From positions 34,242 through 98,241 of the forward strand of contig CAKRJT010000011.1 in the NCBI GenBank assembly GCA_934351925.1: a DNA stretch of 64,000 bases, read 5' to 3'. Source of the stretch: an uncultured Lachnospiraceae bacterium. Lineage in GTDB: Bacteria > Bacillota > Clostridia > Lachnospirales > Lachnospiraceae. Within the stretch, counting starts at the first letter, position 1. Each line of letters begins with the position of its first letter. The notes under the pieces are model-generated. The model had not been told where the DNA came from and ran no database searches. It was given only the letters and a program-made list of their open reading frames with translations. The translations under genes and the position numbers were made by a program. Below are positions 8,700-17,968 of the stretch, piece by piece.

Positions 8700-9868
8700 G
8701 TCAGGCTATTGATGAGCGCAGGGAGAAATATGCAGAATGTCATATGAAAGAGTGGTATTGGCTTACGAATCTGCCCGGATTTGGCTATAAAAAATTGTCG
8801 GTGTTAAAAAACATGTGTGAGGATATAGGTGAGCTGTATGAGCTTGAGAAAAATATAGGATATGATAAAGCTGATGAGTTATTAAAACAACTTTTTATAG
8901 CGTCAGATATGACTTGGAGCGAAAAAGAAAAAGATGTTTTTTTTGATGGGGAACTCAGGAAAATAATAAATATGAAATATGAAAAACTTGTGAATTCAGA
9001 TGTGAATATGGTGTCGATAGAGTCTGAGGAATATCCTGAAAGGCTGAGGGATATTTTTGATGCGCCGTACATACTCTATTATCGTGGGACACTCCCGGTG
9101 AACGACCGGAAGACAGCAGCGGTTGTCGGCGCGCGCGCCTGCAGCGAGTATGGCAGAAGTATGGCGAAGGACATCGGAAGACAGCTTGCAGAGTGCGGTG
9201 TGCAGGTAGTAAGCGGCTTTGCACGGGGGATTGACACTGCCTCGCATAACGGAAGTCTCAGTGTTGAGGGCGGAAGGACATTTGCGGTTTTTGGCTGCGG
9301 CATCAATCACTGCTACCCGCATGAAAACAGATTTACATATGATGAGATTATAGAAAAAGGTGGAGGAATAATTTCTGAGTATCCGCCCGACACTAAACCG
9401 CTGTCGGGATTTTTTCCTATGAGAAATCGTATTATAAGCGGACTTTCGGATATAGTTATAGTCGTGGAGGCAGGAAATAAGAGTGGCTCGCTTATCACTG
9501 CCGACCATGCCGCAGAGCAGGGCAGGACGGTCATGGCACTGCCGGGGAGGGTGACGGACAGGCTTAGTGTGGGCTGTAACGGGCTCATAAAACAGGGCGC
9601 AGCGATGGTGTCCTGCATGGATGATATTTTGTTTGAACTTGGCATGTCAGAGGCGCAAAAAAACACGCCTGATATAAATTTTTCACAAATTGAACTTGCA
9701 AAGCCCGGGAAAATGTTGTATAGTCATCTAGATTTTAACCCGCAGAGCATCGACGATTTAGTTCACAAAAGCGGAATGAAGCAGGAAGAGGTGACGGGCT
9801 GGCTTGTCAGGCTTGAACTCTCAGGAATGGTGAAACGGGTCGGCGGCTTATATGTGCGTGGGAAATAA
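8696..9868 (+). CDS. dprA: DNA-processing protein DprA
   Basis: DprA (390 residues) loads RecA onto incoming single-stranded DNA during transformation and is widespread even in organisms not known to be competent. An N-terminal SAM-like region (WYWLTNLPGFGYKKL) precedes the Rossmann-type core: AVVGARACSEYG, VVSGFARGIDTASHNGSL, FAVFGCGINHCYP, FFPMRNRIISGLSDIVIVVEAG and SGSLITADHA are the conserved family blocks. The last 65 residues form a winged-helix domain (LDFNPQSIDDLVHKSGM). Its ATG overlaps the yifB stop (ATGA), indicating translational coupling. topA follows 17 bases later, a common order in Firmicutes. Confidence 0.95.
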   Translation: MSQAIDERREKYAECHMKEWYWLTNLPGFGYKKLSVLKNMCEDIGELYELEKNIGYDKADELLKQLFIASDMTWSEKEKDVFFDGELRKIINMKYEKLVNSDVNMVSIESEEYPERLRDIFDAPYILYYRGTLPVNDRKTAAVVGARACSEYGRSMAKDIGRQLAECGVQVVSGFARGIDTASHNGSLSVEGGRTFAVFGCGINHCYPHENRFTYDEIIEKGGGIISEYPPDTKPLSGFFPMRNRIISGLSDIVIVVEAGNKSGSLITADHAAEQGRTVMALPGRVTDRLSVGCNGLIKQGAAMVSCMDDILFELGMSEAQKNTPDINFSQIELAKPGKMLYSHLDFNPQSIDDLVHKSGMKQEEVTGWLVRLELSGMVKRVGGLYVRGK

Positions 9869-9885
9869 TAACTGGAGGAGTTGTC

Positions 9886-11952
9886 ATGGCAAAATATCTT
9901 GTAATCGTTGAGTCCCCGGCAAAGGTAAAGACTATCAAGAAATTTCTTGGTTCTAATTATGAAGTGGTTGCATCACAGGGTCATGTTCGTGATTTACCTA
10001 AGAGTACGCTGGGAATAGATACGGAACATGACTTTGAACCAAAATATATAACAATAAGAGGTAAGGGAGATATACTTGCACATCTTCGCAGGGAGGTGAA
10101 GAAAGCTGACAAGGTCTATCTTGCAACCGACCCTGACCGCGAAGGAGAGGCTATTTCGTGGCACCTTGCACAGGCACTCAAGATTGACGATAAGGACATC
10201 AACAGAATCAGTTTCAATGAGATAACAAAGAATGCAGTCAAGGCATCTATCAAGGAGCCGAGAAAGCTTGATATGAACCTTGTGGACGCACAGCAGTCAA
10301 GAAGAATACTTGACCGTATGGTTGGTTACCGTATCAGCCCTGTCCTGTGGGAGAAGGTAAAGAGAGGCCTTAGCGCAGGCCGTGTCCAGTCGGTGGCGCT
10401 AAGAATTATCTGCGACCGTGAGGCTGAGATAAATGCGTTCATACCTGAGGAGTACTGGACGATAGATGGCATCTTTAAGATTAAGGGTGAGAAGAGACTT
10501 CTGACAGCCAAGTATACCGGAGATGCCAAGGGAAATTCGGCTATTCACAATGAGGCTGAGAAGAATGTTGTTCTTGCGGGAATTAAGAACGGGGCTGCGA
10601 GTGTCATTGAGGTGAAGAAGAGCGAGAGAATAAGGAAGGCTCCGCTCCCATTTACGACGAGTACACTTCAGCAGGAAGCAGCCAAGGCTCTCAATTTTTC
10701 GACACAGAAGACAATGCGTATCGCTCAGCAGCTTTATGAGGGCGTTGATATAGAGGGGCATGGAACGATAGGTATTATCACATACCTGAGAACGGATTCG
10801 ACGCGGGTAGCGGCGGAGGCTGACTTATCGGCGAGAGAATATATTAAGGAGAATTACGGCGTCGATTACTATGCGCCTATGGATAATAAGAAGGAGACCG
10901 ACAAGAAGATACAGGATGCACACGAGGCGATAAGACCTACGGACATCAGGCTTACACCTGCCATGGTCAAGGAGTCACTTCAGCGCGACCAGTTCCGCCT
11001 GTATCAGCTTATATGGAAGCGTTTCGTGGCAAGCCGCATGCAGCCGGCACGATACGAGACGACTACGGCGAAGATAGCAGTCGGAGAACATCATTTCTCC
11101 GCTTCCGCATCGAGACTTGCATTCGACGGCTTTATGTCCGTGTATGCGGAGGCTGATGAGGAGAAGGAGGAGAATAATTCAATGGTCGGAAACCTGAGCA
11201 CCGAGAGCGTGATAACGCTTGAGGACACTGAGAGCAGGCAGCATTTTACGCAGCCGCCGGCACACTATACGGAGGCGACGCTTGTAAGAACGCTCGAGGA
11301 GCTTGGCATAGGCAGACCAAGTACCTATGCTCCTACGATAACGACTATAATCAACAGAAGATATGTTGCTAAGGAAAATAAAAATCTCTATGTAACTGAG
11401 CTTGGGGAGGCGGTTAATTCCATTATGATGAAGGCATTCCCTGTAATTGTAGACGTGAATTTTACGGCGAACATGGAATCCCTCCTCGATGGAGTCGCAG
11501 ACGGAAGCATACAGTGGAAGACGGTTGTGAGCAACTTCTATCCTGACCTTGATGAGGCGGTTAAGAATGCAGAGAAGGAACTTGAGGAGGTTAAGATTGA
11601 GGACGAGGTAACAGACATTCCATGCGATGTATGCGGAAGAATGATGGTTGTCAAGTACGGACCTCACGGTAAGTTCCTCGCTTGTCCGGGATTTCCTGAC
11701 TGCCGCAACACGAAGCCGTATCTCGAGAAGATAGGAGCTGCGTGCCCTAAGTGCGGCAAGGACATAGTTATCAGAAAGACTAAGAAGGGAAGAAAGTACT
11801 TTGGCTGTGAAGGTTTCCCTGACTGTGACTTTATGTCATGGCAGAAACCATCGGACAAGAAATGCCCTGAGTGCGGCGGCTATATGGTTGAAAAGGGAAA
11901 TAAGCTTGTGTGCGCTGATGAACATTGCGGTTTTGTGATGGATAAAAATTAA
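9886..11952 (+). CDS. topA: DNA topoisomerase I
   Basis: Type IA topoisomerase of 688 residues, relaxing negative supercoils. The TOPRIM domain is at the N-terminus (LVIVESPAKVKTIKKFLG, then DPDREGEAISWHL with the metal-binding acidic residues). The active-site tyrosine lies in YLRTDSTRV near residue 300. QPPAHYTEATLVRTLEELGIGRPSTYAPTI is the conserved domain IV segment. The C-terminus carries three four-cysteine zinc ribbons (CDVCGR..CPGFPDC, CPKCGK..CEGFPDC, CPECGG..C). A GGAGGAG ribosome site precedes the ATG. The gene is probably co-transcribed with yifB and dprA, and a strong terminator follows. Confidence 0.97.
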   Translation: MAKYLVIVESPAKVKTIKKFLGSNYEVVASQGHVRDLPKSTLGIDTEHDFEPKYITIRGKGDILAHLRREVKKADKVYLATDPDREGEAISWHLAQALKIDDKDINRISFNEITKNAVKASIKEPRKLDMNLVDAQQSRRILDRMVGYRISPVLWEKVKRGLSAGRVQSVALRIICDREAEINAFIPEEYWTIDGIFKIKGEKRLLTAKYTGDAKGNSAIHNEAEKNVVLAGIKNGAASVIEVKKSERIRKAPLPFTTSTLQQEAAKALNFSTQKTMRIAQQLYEGVDIEGHGTIGIITYLRTDSTRVAAEADLSAREYIKENYGVDYYAPMDNKKETDKKIQDAHEAIRPTDIRLTPAMVKESLQRDQFRLYQLIWKRFVASRMQPARYETTTAKIAVGEHHFSASASRLAFDGFMSVYAEADEEKEENNSMVGNLSTESVITLEDTESRQHFTQPPAHYTEATLVRTLEELGIGRPSTYAPTITTIINRRYVAKENKNLYVTELGEAVNSIMMKAFPVIVDVNFTANMESLLDGVADGSIQWKTVVSNFYPDLDEAVKNAEKELEEVKIEDEVTDIPCDVCGRMMVVKYGPHGKFLACPGFPDCRNTKPYLEKIGAACPKCGKDIVIRKTKKGRKYFGCEGFPDCDFMSWQKPSDKKCPECGGYMVEKGNKLVCADEHCGFVMDKN

Positions 11953-12054
11953 TATATTTAATTATCAAAACGGAATATTAAGAATTATAACGATTATTCA
12001 GACTATTCACAAAAAAGTGTGCAAAAACTATTGTATATTCAAAATATTTATGCT

Positions 12055-12098
12055 AAACTTAGCAAGTAGAATTGATATTCTATTTGCTAAGTTTTTTT
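12055..12098 (+). terminator. Strong terminator between topA and codY
   Basis: An 18-base arm AAACTTAGCAAGTAGAAT (12055-12072) pairs with its complement at 12077-12094, one position being G-T, across a four-base loop and is followed by a T run. It separates topA from codY, so codY must have a promoter between here and 12150. Confidence 0.88.
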
Positions 12099-12154
12099 GC
12101 ATAGAATGAGAAAATTGATTTTGGATTTTTTATATGGAAAGGGTGGTTGCACGG

Positions 12155-12931
12155 ATGAGCGTTCAGTTACTTGATAAGACAAGAAAAATCAATAAGCTTC
12201 TGCACAACAATAATTCGCACAAGGTGGTATTCAACGATATATGCCAGGTGCTTAGTGAGATATTGGTGTCGAATACTCTTGTTATAAGCAAGAAGGGCAA
12301 GGTATTGGGAAGCAGCCTGTGTGATGGGGTTGAGGAGATTAAGGAGTTGATTGATGATGAGGTAGGTGAGTTTATCGATCATATGCTTAATGAGCGCCTG
12401 CTAAGCGTCCTTTCCACCAAGGAGAATGTCAATCTTGAGACTCTTGGTTTTGGAAGAGGAGATGCAAGAAAGTATCAGGCAATTATAGCACCTATAGATA
12501 TCGCGGGAGAGCGGCTTGGAACACTTTTTATGTACAAGTGCGACAGCCAGTATGATATAGATGACATTATTCTCTGTGAATATGGCACGACGGTTGTAGG
12601 TCTTGAGATGATGCGTTCCGTAAATGAGGAGAATGCTGAGGAGACGAGAAAAATCCACATTGTCAAGTCTGCCATCAGCACATTGTCATTCTCCGAGCTT
12701 GAGGCTATAAAGCATATCTTTGAGGAACTCGACGGCAATGAAGGTATACTTGTCGCAAGCAAGATTGCCGATAGAGTTGGCATTACACGTTCGGTTATTG
12801 TGAATGCACTGAGAAAGTTTGAGAGTGCAGGAGTTATTGAGTCAAGATCCTCCGGCATGAAGGGAACATATATAAAGGTGCTTAATGACGTTGTTTTTGA
12901 TGAGCTTAAGAAGATTGACCTAAGTGAATAG
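12155..12931 (+). CDS. codY: GTP/branched-chain amino acid sensing global regulator CodY
   Basis: The start is placed at 12155 because AAAGGGTGG lies just upstream of it, while the ATG at 12134 has no ribosome site; the result (258 residues, opening MSVQLLDKTRKINKLL) aligns with the 259-residue Bacillus protein. The N-terminal GAF domain binds branched-chain amino acids. The C-terminal winged helix is nearly identical to the family block: LVASKIADRVGITRSVIVNA, then LRKFESAGVIESRS and GMKGTYIKVLN. CodY represses nutrient-acquisition and stationary-phase genes, including motility genes in several Firmicutes. Its position directly before the flagellar operon is the Bacillus arrangement. A strict match to the CodY box AATTTTCWGAAAATT was not found nearby. 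Confidence 0.96.
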   Translation: MSVQLLDKTRKINKLLHNNNSHKVVFNDICQVLSEILVSNTLVISKKGKVLGSSLCDGVEEIKELIDDEVGEFIDHMLNERLLSVLSTKENVNLETLGFGRGDARKYQAIIAPIDIAGERLGTLFMYKCDSQYDIDDIILCEYGTTVVGLEMMRSVNEENAEETRKIHIVKSAISTLSFSELEAIKHIFEELDGNEGILVASKIADRVGITRSVIVNALRKFESAGVIESRSSGMKGTYIKVLNDVVFDELKKIDLSE

Positions 12932-12947
12932 AAAATATGGTGCTTAC

Positions 12948-12985
12948 AAAATGCGCTGTTCTTTTTTGAGCAGCGCATTTTGATG
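12948..12985 (+). terminator. Terminator after codY
   Basis: AAAATGCGCTGTTC (12948-12961) pairs with GAGCAGCGCATTTT (12968-12981), one pair being G-T, around a T6 loop. The following T run is short, so leakage into the flagellar operon is possible. Confidence 0.7.
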
Positions 12986-13091
12986 TAAGTATGGCTTTAG
13001 AAAGGTCCTGTAAGTTGGATAATATATTGGTATTAGAATGGCAAAAGCATGGTAAAAAAATGAAAAATATGCAAGATATTGTAAAAAAAGC

Positions 13092-13119
13092 TTGTTTTTT
13101 CAGATTGATGCCGTATAAT
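13092..13119 (+). promoter_or_regulatory. Likely sigma-A promoter of the flagellar operon
   Basis: TTGTTT (13092-13097), a 16-base spacer and a consensus TATAAT (13114-13119), 63 bases before flgB. This is the only good promoter in the 200 bases between the codY terminator and flgB, and no sigma-28 type (TAAA-N15-GCCGATAA) sequence is seen. Confidence 0.65.
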
Positions 13120-13181
13120 TGATAAGAAGAATGTGTTTCTATGGTTTTTGATAAACTTGTTATCATAAAGGAGAATGAAGG

Positions 13182-13580
13182 ATGTTTGATTCAGGGGCAT
13201 TTGGATATGTGAATGTACTCTCGTCGGCGGCGGACGCGGCATGGACGAGGAATGAGATTCTTAATAACAACATCGCTAATGTTGATACGCCGGGTTTTAA
13301 GAGACAGGATATGAAGTTTGAGACCCTTTTGCAGAACGAGATACAGAGACAGGGAAAGACGAGCTCAACACTCGACCAGAAGGTTGCCAACGTAGATTAT
13401 AGAAGGTTGAAGCCTTATGTATACACAGACAATGCAGAGCTTTCGACAAGACTCGACGGCAACAATGTCGATATCGATGTCGAGGAGGCAGAGCTTGCAT
13501 CCAATCAGCTTATGTATGATGGAATAATAGAGGGGCTTAACAGCGAGTTCGAGAGAATGAAGGCTGTTCTGTCCAAGTAA
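13182..13580 (+). CDS. flgB: Flagellar basal-body rod protein FlgB
   Basis: A 132-residue proximal rod subunit, exported through the flagellar type III apparatus. The N-terminal rod signature is present in slightly diverged form (ARNEILNNNIANVDTPGFKRQDMKFE, here seen as TRNEILNNNIANVDTPGF), and the C-terminal helix (MYDGIIEGLNSEFERMKAVLSK) that packs into the rod is intact. An AAAGGAGAA ribosome site lies upstream. It is the first gene of the motility operon and is followed after 21 bases by flgC. Confidence 0.96.
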   Translation: MFDSGAFGYVNVLSSAADAAWTRNEILNNNIANVDTPGFKRQDMKFETLLQNEIQRQGKTSSTLDQKVANVDYRRLKPYVYTDNAELSTRLDGNNVDIDVEEAELASNQLMYDGIIEGLNSEFERMKAVLSK

Positions 13581-13601
13581 TTATAAATAGGGAGGTCAGG
13601 T

Positions 13602-14051
13602 ATGGCATTATTCAGTTCATTTAATATAGCAGCATCGGGAATGACAGCACAGAGACTGAGAATGGATGTTATTTCCGAGAACATTGCCAATGTAAAGACT
13701 ACGAGAACAGATGAGGGCGGAGCTTATGTCCGCAAGAATGTGGTCCTTAATGAGAAAGGAAATAATTACGGCATCAGAACCTTCAGTGAGATTTTTGATG
13801 CTACAAGAAGCGGAGTTGGGAATGGAGTTAAGGCGACAGCGATAGTCAATGATACTGATACGCCTATGGAGTTGGTATATGACCCGTCACACCCGGACGC
13901 TGACGAGAATGGATATGTGACATATCCGAATGTCAATATTATTACGGAAATGACAGACCTTATTGATGCATCACGTTCCTTTGAGGCTAATGCGACAGCA
14001 TTCGAGGCTTCAAAAAGCATGGCATCAAAGGGCTTACAGATAGGTAAGTAA
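13602..14051 (+). CDS. flgC: Flagellar basal-body rod protein FlgC
   Basis: A 149-residue proximal rod protein. The N-terminal rod motif FNIAASGMTAQRLRMDVISE precedes NIANVKTT, and the C-terminus (TEMTDLIDASRSFEANATAFEASKSMASKGLQIGK) is the standard FlgC coiled segment. It polymerises with FlgB between the MS ring and the distal rod. A GGGAGGTCAGGT ribosome site precedes the ATG, and fliE follows. Confidence 0.97.
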   Translation: MALFSSFNIAASGMTAQRLRMDVISENIANVKTTRTDEGGAYVRKNVVLNEKGNNYGIRTFSEIFDATRSGVGNGVKATAIVNDTDTPMELVYDPSHPDADENGYVTYPNVNIITEMTDLIDASRSFEANATAFEASKSMASKGLQIGK

Positions 14052-14083
14052 ATTATATCACATAGTAAAGGTGAGGGTTGTTT

Positions 14084-14401
14084 ATGTCTACAGTTAATAT
14101 TTTATCAGGTGTGTCGTCGGATTACCTTGCTAATTCCATCACTAATTCGAAAAACACCAAGACAGAGAGTTCAGGAAGCTTTGATGAATTATATCAGGCC
14201 GCGGTTAATCTTATTTCGGGAACCAACGGCTACATACAGCAGGCACAGCAGGCTGAGATTGATTATGCTATGGGAAAACTTACGAGCACACATGAACTTA
14301 GCATAATAGAGGAAAAGGCGAATATTGCACTTCAGTACACTGTTGCAGTCAAGAACGGAATTCTGGACGCATATAAGGAGATTATGCAGATTCAGGTTTA
14401 G
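14084..14401 (+). CDS. fliE: Flagellar hook-basal body protein FliE
   Basis: FliE (105 residues) joins the MS ring to the rod. The ATG at 14084 is preferred to the in-frame TTG at 14078 because GGTGAGGG (14070-14077) sits at the right distance. The conserved C-terminal half is visible: FDELYQAAVNLISGTNGYIQ, then STHELSIIEEKANIALQYTVAVKNGILDAYKEIMQIQV, the usual D(V/I)HxVMxAxEKAxxxLQ region in clostridial form. Position between flgC and fliF is canonical. Confidence 0.93.
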   Translation: MSTVNILSGVSSDYLANSITNSKNTKTESSGSFDELYQAAVNLISGTNGYIQQAQQAEIDYAMGKLTSTHELSIIEEKANIALQYTVAVKNGILDAYKEIMQIQV

Positions 14402-14440
14402 TAAGATAATACAGAGAACTAGTGATACAGGAGAGCACAT

Positions 14441-16036
14441 ATGCCGGATATAGTAAAAAAATACCTTGATAAGATAAAGGAATTTTGGAATAAATACAAT
14501 AAAAAACAGAAAACGATATTTTTCTCCTCATTAGCGGTGGTAATTATAGCACTTGTAATTCTCGGAATGGTTCTGACACAGCCGCAGACAGTTGTAGTGC
14601 GTTACTGTTCGACGGCATCTGAGGCAACCGAGGTGAGACAGCTGCTCACCGGTAATAATATATCCTGTACGGTTGGCTCGAATTTTGAGATTATAATCGA
14701 CAAGAAAGATGAGATTGAGGCACAGCTTGTGCTCGGTTCGAACAATATAGCGTCGACGGGGTATTCATACAGTGATGTGCTTACGGGAAGCTTCTCACAG
14801 ACGCAGGACGACAAGGACAAGCTTTATGTTGAACAGCTTCAGAAGAGATTTGAGGCGCAGCTTGCAAAGATTGACGGCATCAAGAGCGCACAGGTCACCA
14901 TCAAGTTCGAGGACTCTTCCTCAATTTTTGAGGAGAACAAGGACGCACATATAACGGCTGTACTTGTGACCAGCAAGACACTTGACGAGTCCACCACAGA
15001 GGCGATTGGACTTATGCTTGCCAACAATGTCGGAAATAAGAACACGAATAATGTAGTTGTGATAGATGACAAGGGACAGCTTTTGTTTTCCGGGATTTCA
15101 GATTCTACCTTATCGGGCAATACAACGCAGTATAAGTTCATGCAGGAACAGAGAAACAATCTTGAGGTTGAGGTTAAGAAGTTAGCTCTTGCAACTCAGA
15201 ATTATTCTGACGCCGAGGTTATGGTAAACCTTCAGTTTGATAACAACATAGTCACTGAGGTTGCACAGGAGTACACGATACCTACAGGCTCGGAAGAAGG
15301 ACTCAGAAGCACAAGCTATGAGGTAAACAGTACCAACGGAGCTGCATCGGGTGGTACGGCAGGAACTGAGTCGAACGACAGCGATACGGGCTACGATGTT
15401 GAGCAGGGAACAGGCACCAACGGAGAGTATTCGCTCACACAGATTGACTGGCTTCAGAACAGCAAATATACAACAACAGAGAAAACGGCTGCCTCTGTTA
15501 AACTTGATGAGTCATCACTTTCGGTTATACTCACAAGGTATGAGGTCGTATCGGAGGCCGATCTTAGGACACAGGGACTGCTCGAGGATATGACATATGA
15601 TGAGTACAAGCTTGCCAACAGCGCACCGGTCTCGATAACGGTTGAAGATGATCTGGCACAGCTTATAGCTAGCGGTACAGGAATTTCTGCTAATAACATC
15701 GCAATTTCCGCTAATATGAAATATGTATTTTTGGACACACCTGCAAGCAGCACACCTACATCATTTATTATTCAGATTGTGCTTGCAGTACTTATAGTAG
15801 CACTTCTCCTTTTTGTTGTATTCAGAAGTGCAAGACCTGTTACAGTCGAGGAGACGGAACCGGAGCTCTCAGTCGAGGATATGCTTGCATCTACAAGGGA
15901 GAAGCAGGCACCGCTTGAGGAGATTGATCTTCAGGATAAATCTGAGGCACGCAAGGCTATTGAGAAATTTGTGCAGGAAAATCCTGAAGCAGTTGCAATG
16001 CTTCTTAGAAACTGGCTCAACGACGACTGGAATTAA
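14441..16036 (+). CDS. fliF: Flagellar MS-ring protein FliF
   Basis: FliF (531 residues) forms the membrane ring that nucleates the basal body and houses the export gate. It has two membrane segments, one near residues 28-48 (TIFFSSLAVVIIALVILGMVL) and one near 445-465 (FIIQIVLAVLIVALLLFVVF). The ring-building YscJ/FliF domain lies between, with a Thr/Gly/Ser/Asp-rich linker around residues 290-330. The C-terminal cytoplasmic tail (SEARKAIEKFVQENPEAVAMLLRNWLNDDW) is the FliG-binding motif. Ribosome site ACAGGAGAG lies before the ATG. Confidence 0.97.
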   Translation: MPDIVKKYLDKIKEFWNKYNKKQKTIFFSSLAVVIIALVILGMVLTQPQTVVVRYCSTASEATEVRQLLTGNNISCTVGSNFEIIIDKKDEIEAQLVLGSNNIASTGYSYSDVLTGSFSQTQDDKDKLYVEQLQKRFEAQLAKIDGIKSAQVTIKFEDSSSIFEENKDAHITAVLVTSKTLDESTTEAIGLMLANNVGNKNTNNVVVIDDKGQLLFSGISDSTLSGNTTQYKFMQEQRNNLEVEVKKLALATQNYSDAEVMVNLQFDNNIVTEVAQEYTIPTGSEEGLRSTSYEVNSTNGAASGGTAGTESNDSDTGYDVEQGTGTNGEYSLTQIDWLQNSKYTTTEKTAASVKLDESSLSVILTRYEVVSEADLRTQGLLEDMTYDEYKLANSAPVSITVEDDLAQLIASGTGISANNIAISANMKYVFLDTPASSTPTSFIIQIVLAVLIVALLLFVVFRSARPVTVEETEPELSVEDMLASTREKQAPLEEIDLQDKSEARKAIEKFVQENPEAVAMLLRNWLNDDWN

Positions 16037-16093
16037 GGTCTGCTTTGAACAGCGTTAATGGAGGCGTGGAATACGCTTCGGAATGGAGACAAT

Positions 16094-17104
16094 ATGGCAA
16101 AGAAAAATGGATTAGACGGAGTCCAGAAGGCAGCGGTGTTACTCATTGCCTTAGGACCTGAGATGTCATCACAGATATTTAAGCATCTTCACGATGATGA
16201 GATTGAACAGCTTACACTTGAGATTGCCAATACCAACAGTGTATCGCCGGGGACTAAGGAGGAAGTGCTCAACGAGTTCTACGAGGTATGTCTCGCACAG
16301 CAGTACATTGCAGAGGGCGGTATCGGATATGCCAAGGATCTTCTTGAGAAGGCACTCGGTACGGACCGTGCCAAGGAGGTTATCGGCAAGCTTACAGCGA
16401 GCTTACAGGTACGTCCTTTCGAGTTCGTGCGAAAGACGGATCCGGCGCAGCTTCTCAACTTTATACAGGACGAGCACCCGCAGACTATCGCACTTATTTT
16501 ATCATATCTTTCACCTGCACAGTCGTCCATGGTTATCTCGGCACTTCCGCCTGAAAAACAGGCAGACGTTGCCAAGAGAATTGCCCAGATGGATAGAACC
16601 TCACCTGATGTCATCAAGGAAGTTGAGGGCGTGTTAGAGCGCAAGCTTGCATCGCTTGTTAATCAGGATTACACCATTGTCGGTGGTGTTGATGCCATCG
16701 TCGATATCCTCAATGCGGTTGACAGAGGGACGGAGAAGCATATTGTGGAAACTCTCGAAGTCGAGGATCCGGAGCTCGCAGACGAGATCAGAAAGAAGAT
16801 GTTCGTATTCGAGGATATTCTCTCGCTCGACGACAGAGCTATTCAGAGAGTGCTGCGTGATATCGAGAATAATGATATTGCCGTTGCCCTTAAGAATGCC
16901 AATGAGGAGGTTCAGAATGTTATCTTCAGGAATCTTTCAAAGCGTCTTGCTGCTATGATAAAGGAGGATATGGACTTTATGGGGCCTGTACGTCTCAAGG
17001 ATGTTGAGGAGGCACAGCAGAAGATTGTCAATAATATCAGAAAGCTTGAAGATGCCGGCGAGATTGTAATAGCAAGAGGCGGAGGTGACGAGATAGTTGT
17101 CTAA
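16094..17104 (+). CDS. fliG: Flagellar motor switch protein FliG
   Basis: FliG (336 residues from the start at 16094, which has AATGGAGAC upstream; the ATG at 16058 is less likely) couples the MS ring, the C ring and the stator. N-terminal domain: GVQKAAVLLIALGPEMSSQIFKHL. Middle domain: EHPQTIALILSYL (the EHPQ motif). C-terminal torque domain: FVFEDILSLDDRAIQRVLRDI, with charged residues that face MotA. Length matches the 338-residue Bacillus protein. Its last bases overlap the fliH start. Confidence 0.98.
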   Translation: MAKKNGLDGVQKAAVLLIALGPEMSSQIFKHLHDDEIEQLTLEIANTNSVSPGTKEEVLNEFYEVCLAQQYIAEGGIGYAKDLLEKALGTDRAKEVIGKLTASLQVRPFEFVRKTDPAQLLNFIQDEHPQTIALILSYLSPAQSSMVISALPPEKQADVAKRIAQMDRTSPDVIKEVEGVLERKLASLVNQDYTIVGGVDAIVDILNAVDRGTEKHIVETLEVEDPELADEIRKKMFVFEDILSLDDRAIQRVLRDIENNDIAVALKNANEEVQNVIFRNLSKRLAAMIKEDMDFMGPVRLKDVEEAQQKIVNNIRKLEDAGEIVIARGGGDEIVV

Positions 17105-17918
17105 TCTGCTGAAATATAATAGCTTTGTAGTTAAGGATGCTGACAGCTATGTAATCGATTCTAACCAGAAGGTTATAGATAAGATTAACAGCATCAAAAA
17201 GAATATAGTGGCAACGAATGTCCTGAGTCCGAATCCTCCGGATGCAGACGGGTTTGTGAGTGGACTGAGCGCGCAGGTTGTCGAGGAAATTACGGAGGAT
17301 GAGACGGCGGCGGCACAGGAAGAGATATCCGTGCAGACGCAGGAGATACTTGACAACGCCAGGCGCGAAGGTGAGGAGATAGTCGCACAGGCACACCGAG
17401 AGGCTGAACAGTTCATTAATATAATGAAGAATGAGGGCTACGAGCAGGGACTTAAGGACGGAGCTGAGGCTGTTGAGGAACAGAAGAGAAAGCTTGAGGA
17501 AGAGTACCGGGCGAAAGAACAGCAGCTTGAGAAGGAATATCAGAAGAAGGTCGCTGACATAGAACCGATGCTGGTGGACACCTTCATCAAGGTATTTTCG
17601 AATGTTACACATACTGTCGCTGAGGATAAGAAGGATATGATAATATATCTCATTAACTCTGTGATGGGAAATGCGGATGCAGGTAAAGAGTTTACCATAC
17701 ATGTATCACCTGATGATTATAGATTTACGATTAACAATCAGAATCTGATTACGGGAGCAATATCCAAGGAAGTGCAGATTGAGATATCAGAGGATGCTAA
17801 TCTAAAGAAAAATGAATGCCTCATTGAGACTGGGTCGGGGGTATTTGACTGTAGTCTTGATGTTCAGCTCAACAACCTCATAAAGGATATTAAACTGTTG
17901 AGCTGCATGGACAACTAG
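17097..17918 (+). CDS. fliH: Flagellar assembly protein FliH
   Basis: FliH (273 residues) holds and restrains the export ATPase FliI. The start is a TTG at 17097 inside the end of fliG; it is supported by a GGAGGTGA site (17081-17088) eight bases upstream, so the pair is translationally coupled. A long charged helix with repeated small-residue spacing and Glu/Lys/Gln runs (residues about 75-155, e.g. ILDNARREGEEIVAQAHREA) is typical, followed by the V-ATPase E-subunit-like C-terminus. The sequence is poorly conserved in general, so the call relies on layout and context as well. Confidence 0.9.
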   Translation: MSNLLKYNSFVVKDADSYVIDSNQKVIDKINSIKKNIVATNVLSPNPPDADGFVSGLSAQVVEEITEDETAAAQEEISVQTQEILDNARREGEEIVAQAHREAEQFINIMKNEGYEQGLKDGAEAVEEQKRKLEEEYRAKEQQLEKEYQKKVADIEPMLVDTFIKVFSNVTHTVAEDKKDMIIYLINSVMGNADAGKEFTIHVSPDDYRFTINNQNLITGAISKEVQIEISEDANLKKNECLIETGSGVFDCSLDVQLNNLIKDIKLLSCMDN

Positions 17919-17968
17919 GGGCAGAACTGTTTTAAGACTAATATACATCTGTTAGGAGAGATTAGGCT

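Noticed and set aside
12101..12118. Possible CodY box before codY (AGAATGAGAAAATT)
   Set aside because: Only about ten of fifteen positions match the consensus, too weak to call.
13060..13181. Sigma-28 promoter before flgB
   Set aside because: No TAAA-N15-GCCGATAA pattern; the sigma-A type sequence at 13092-13119 explains expression better.
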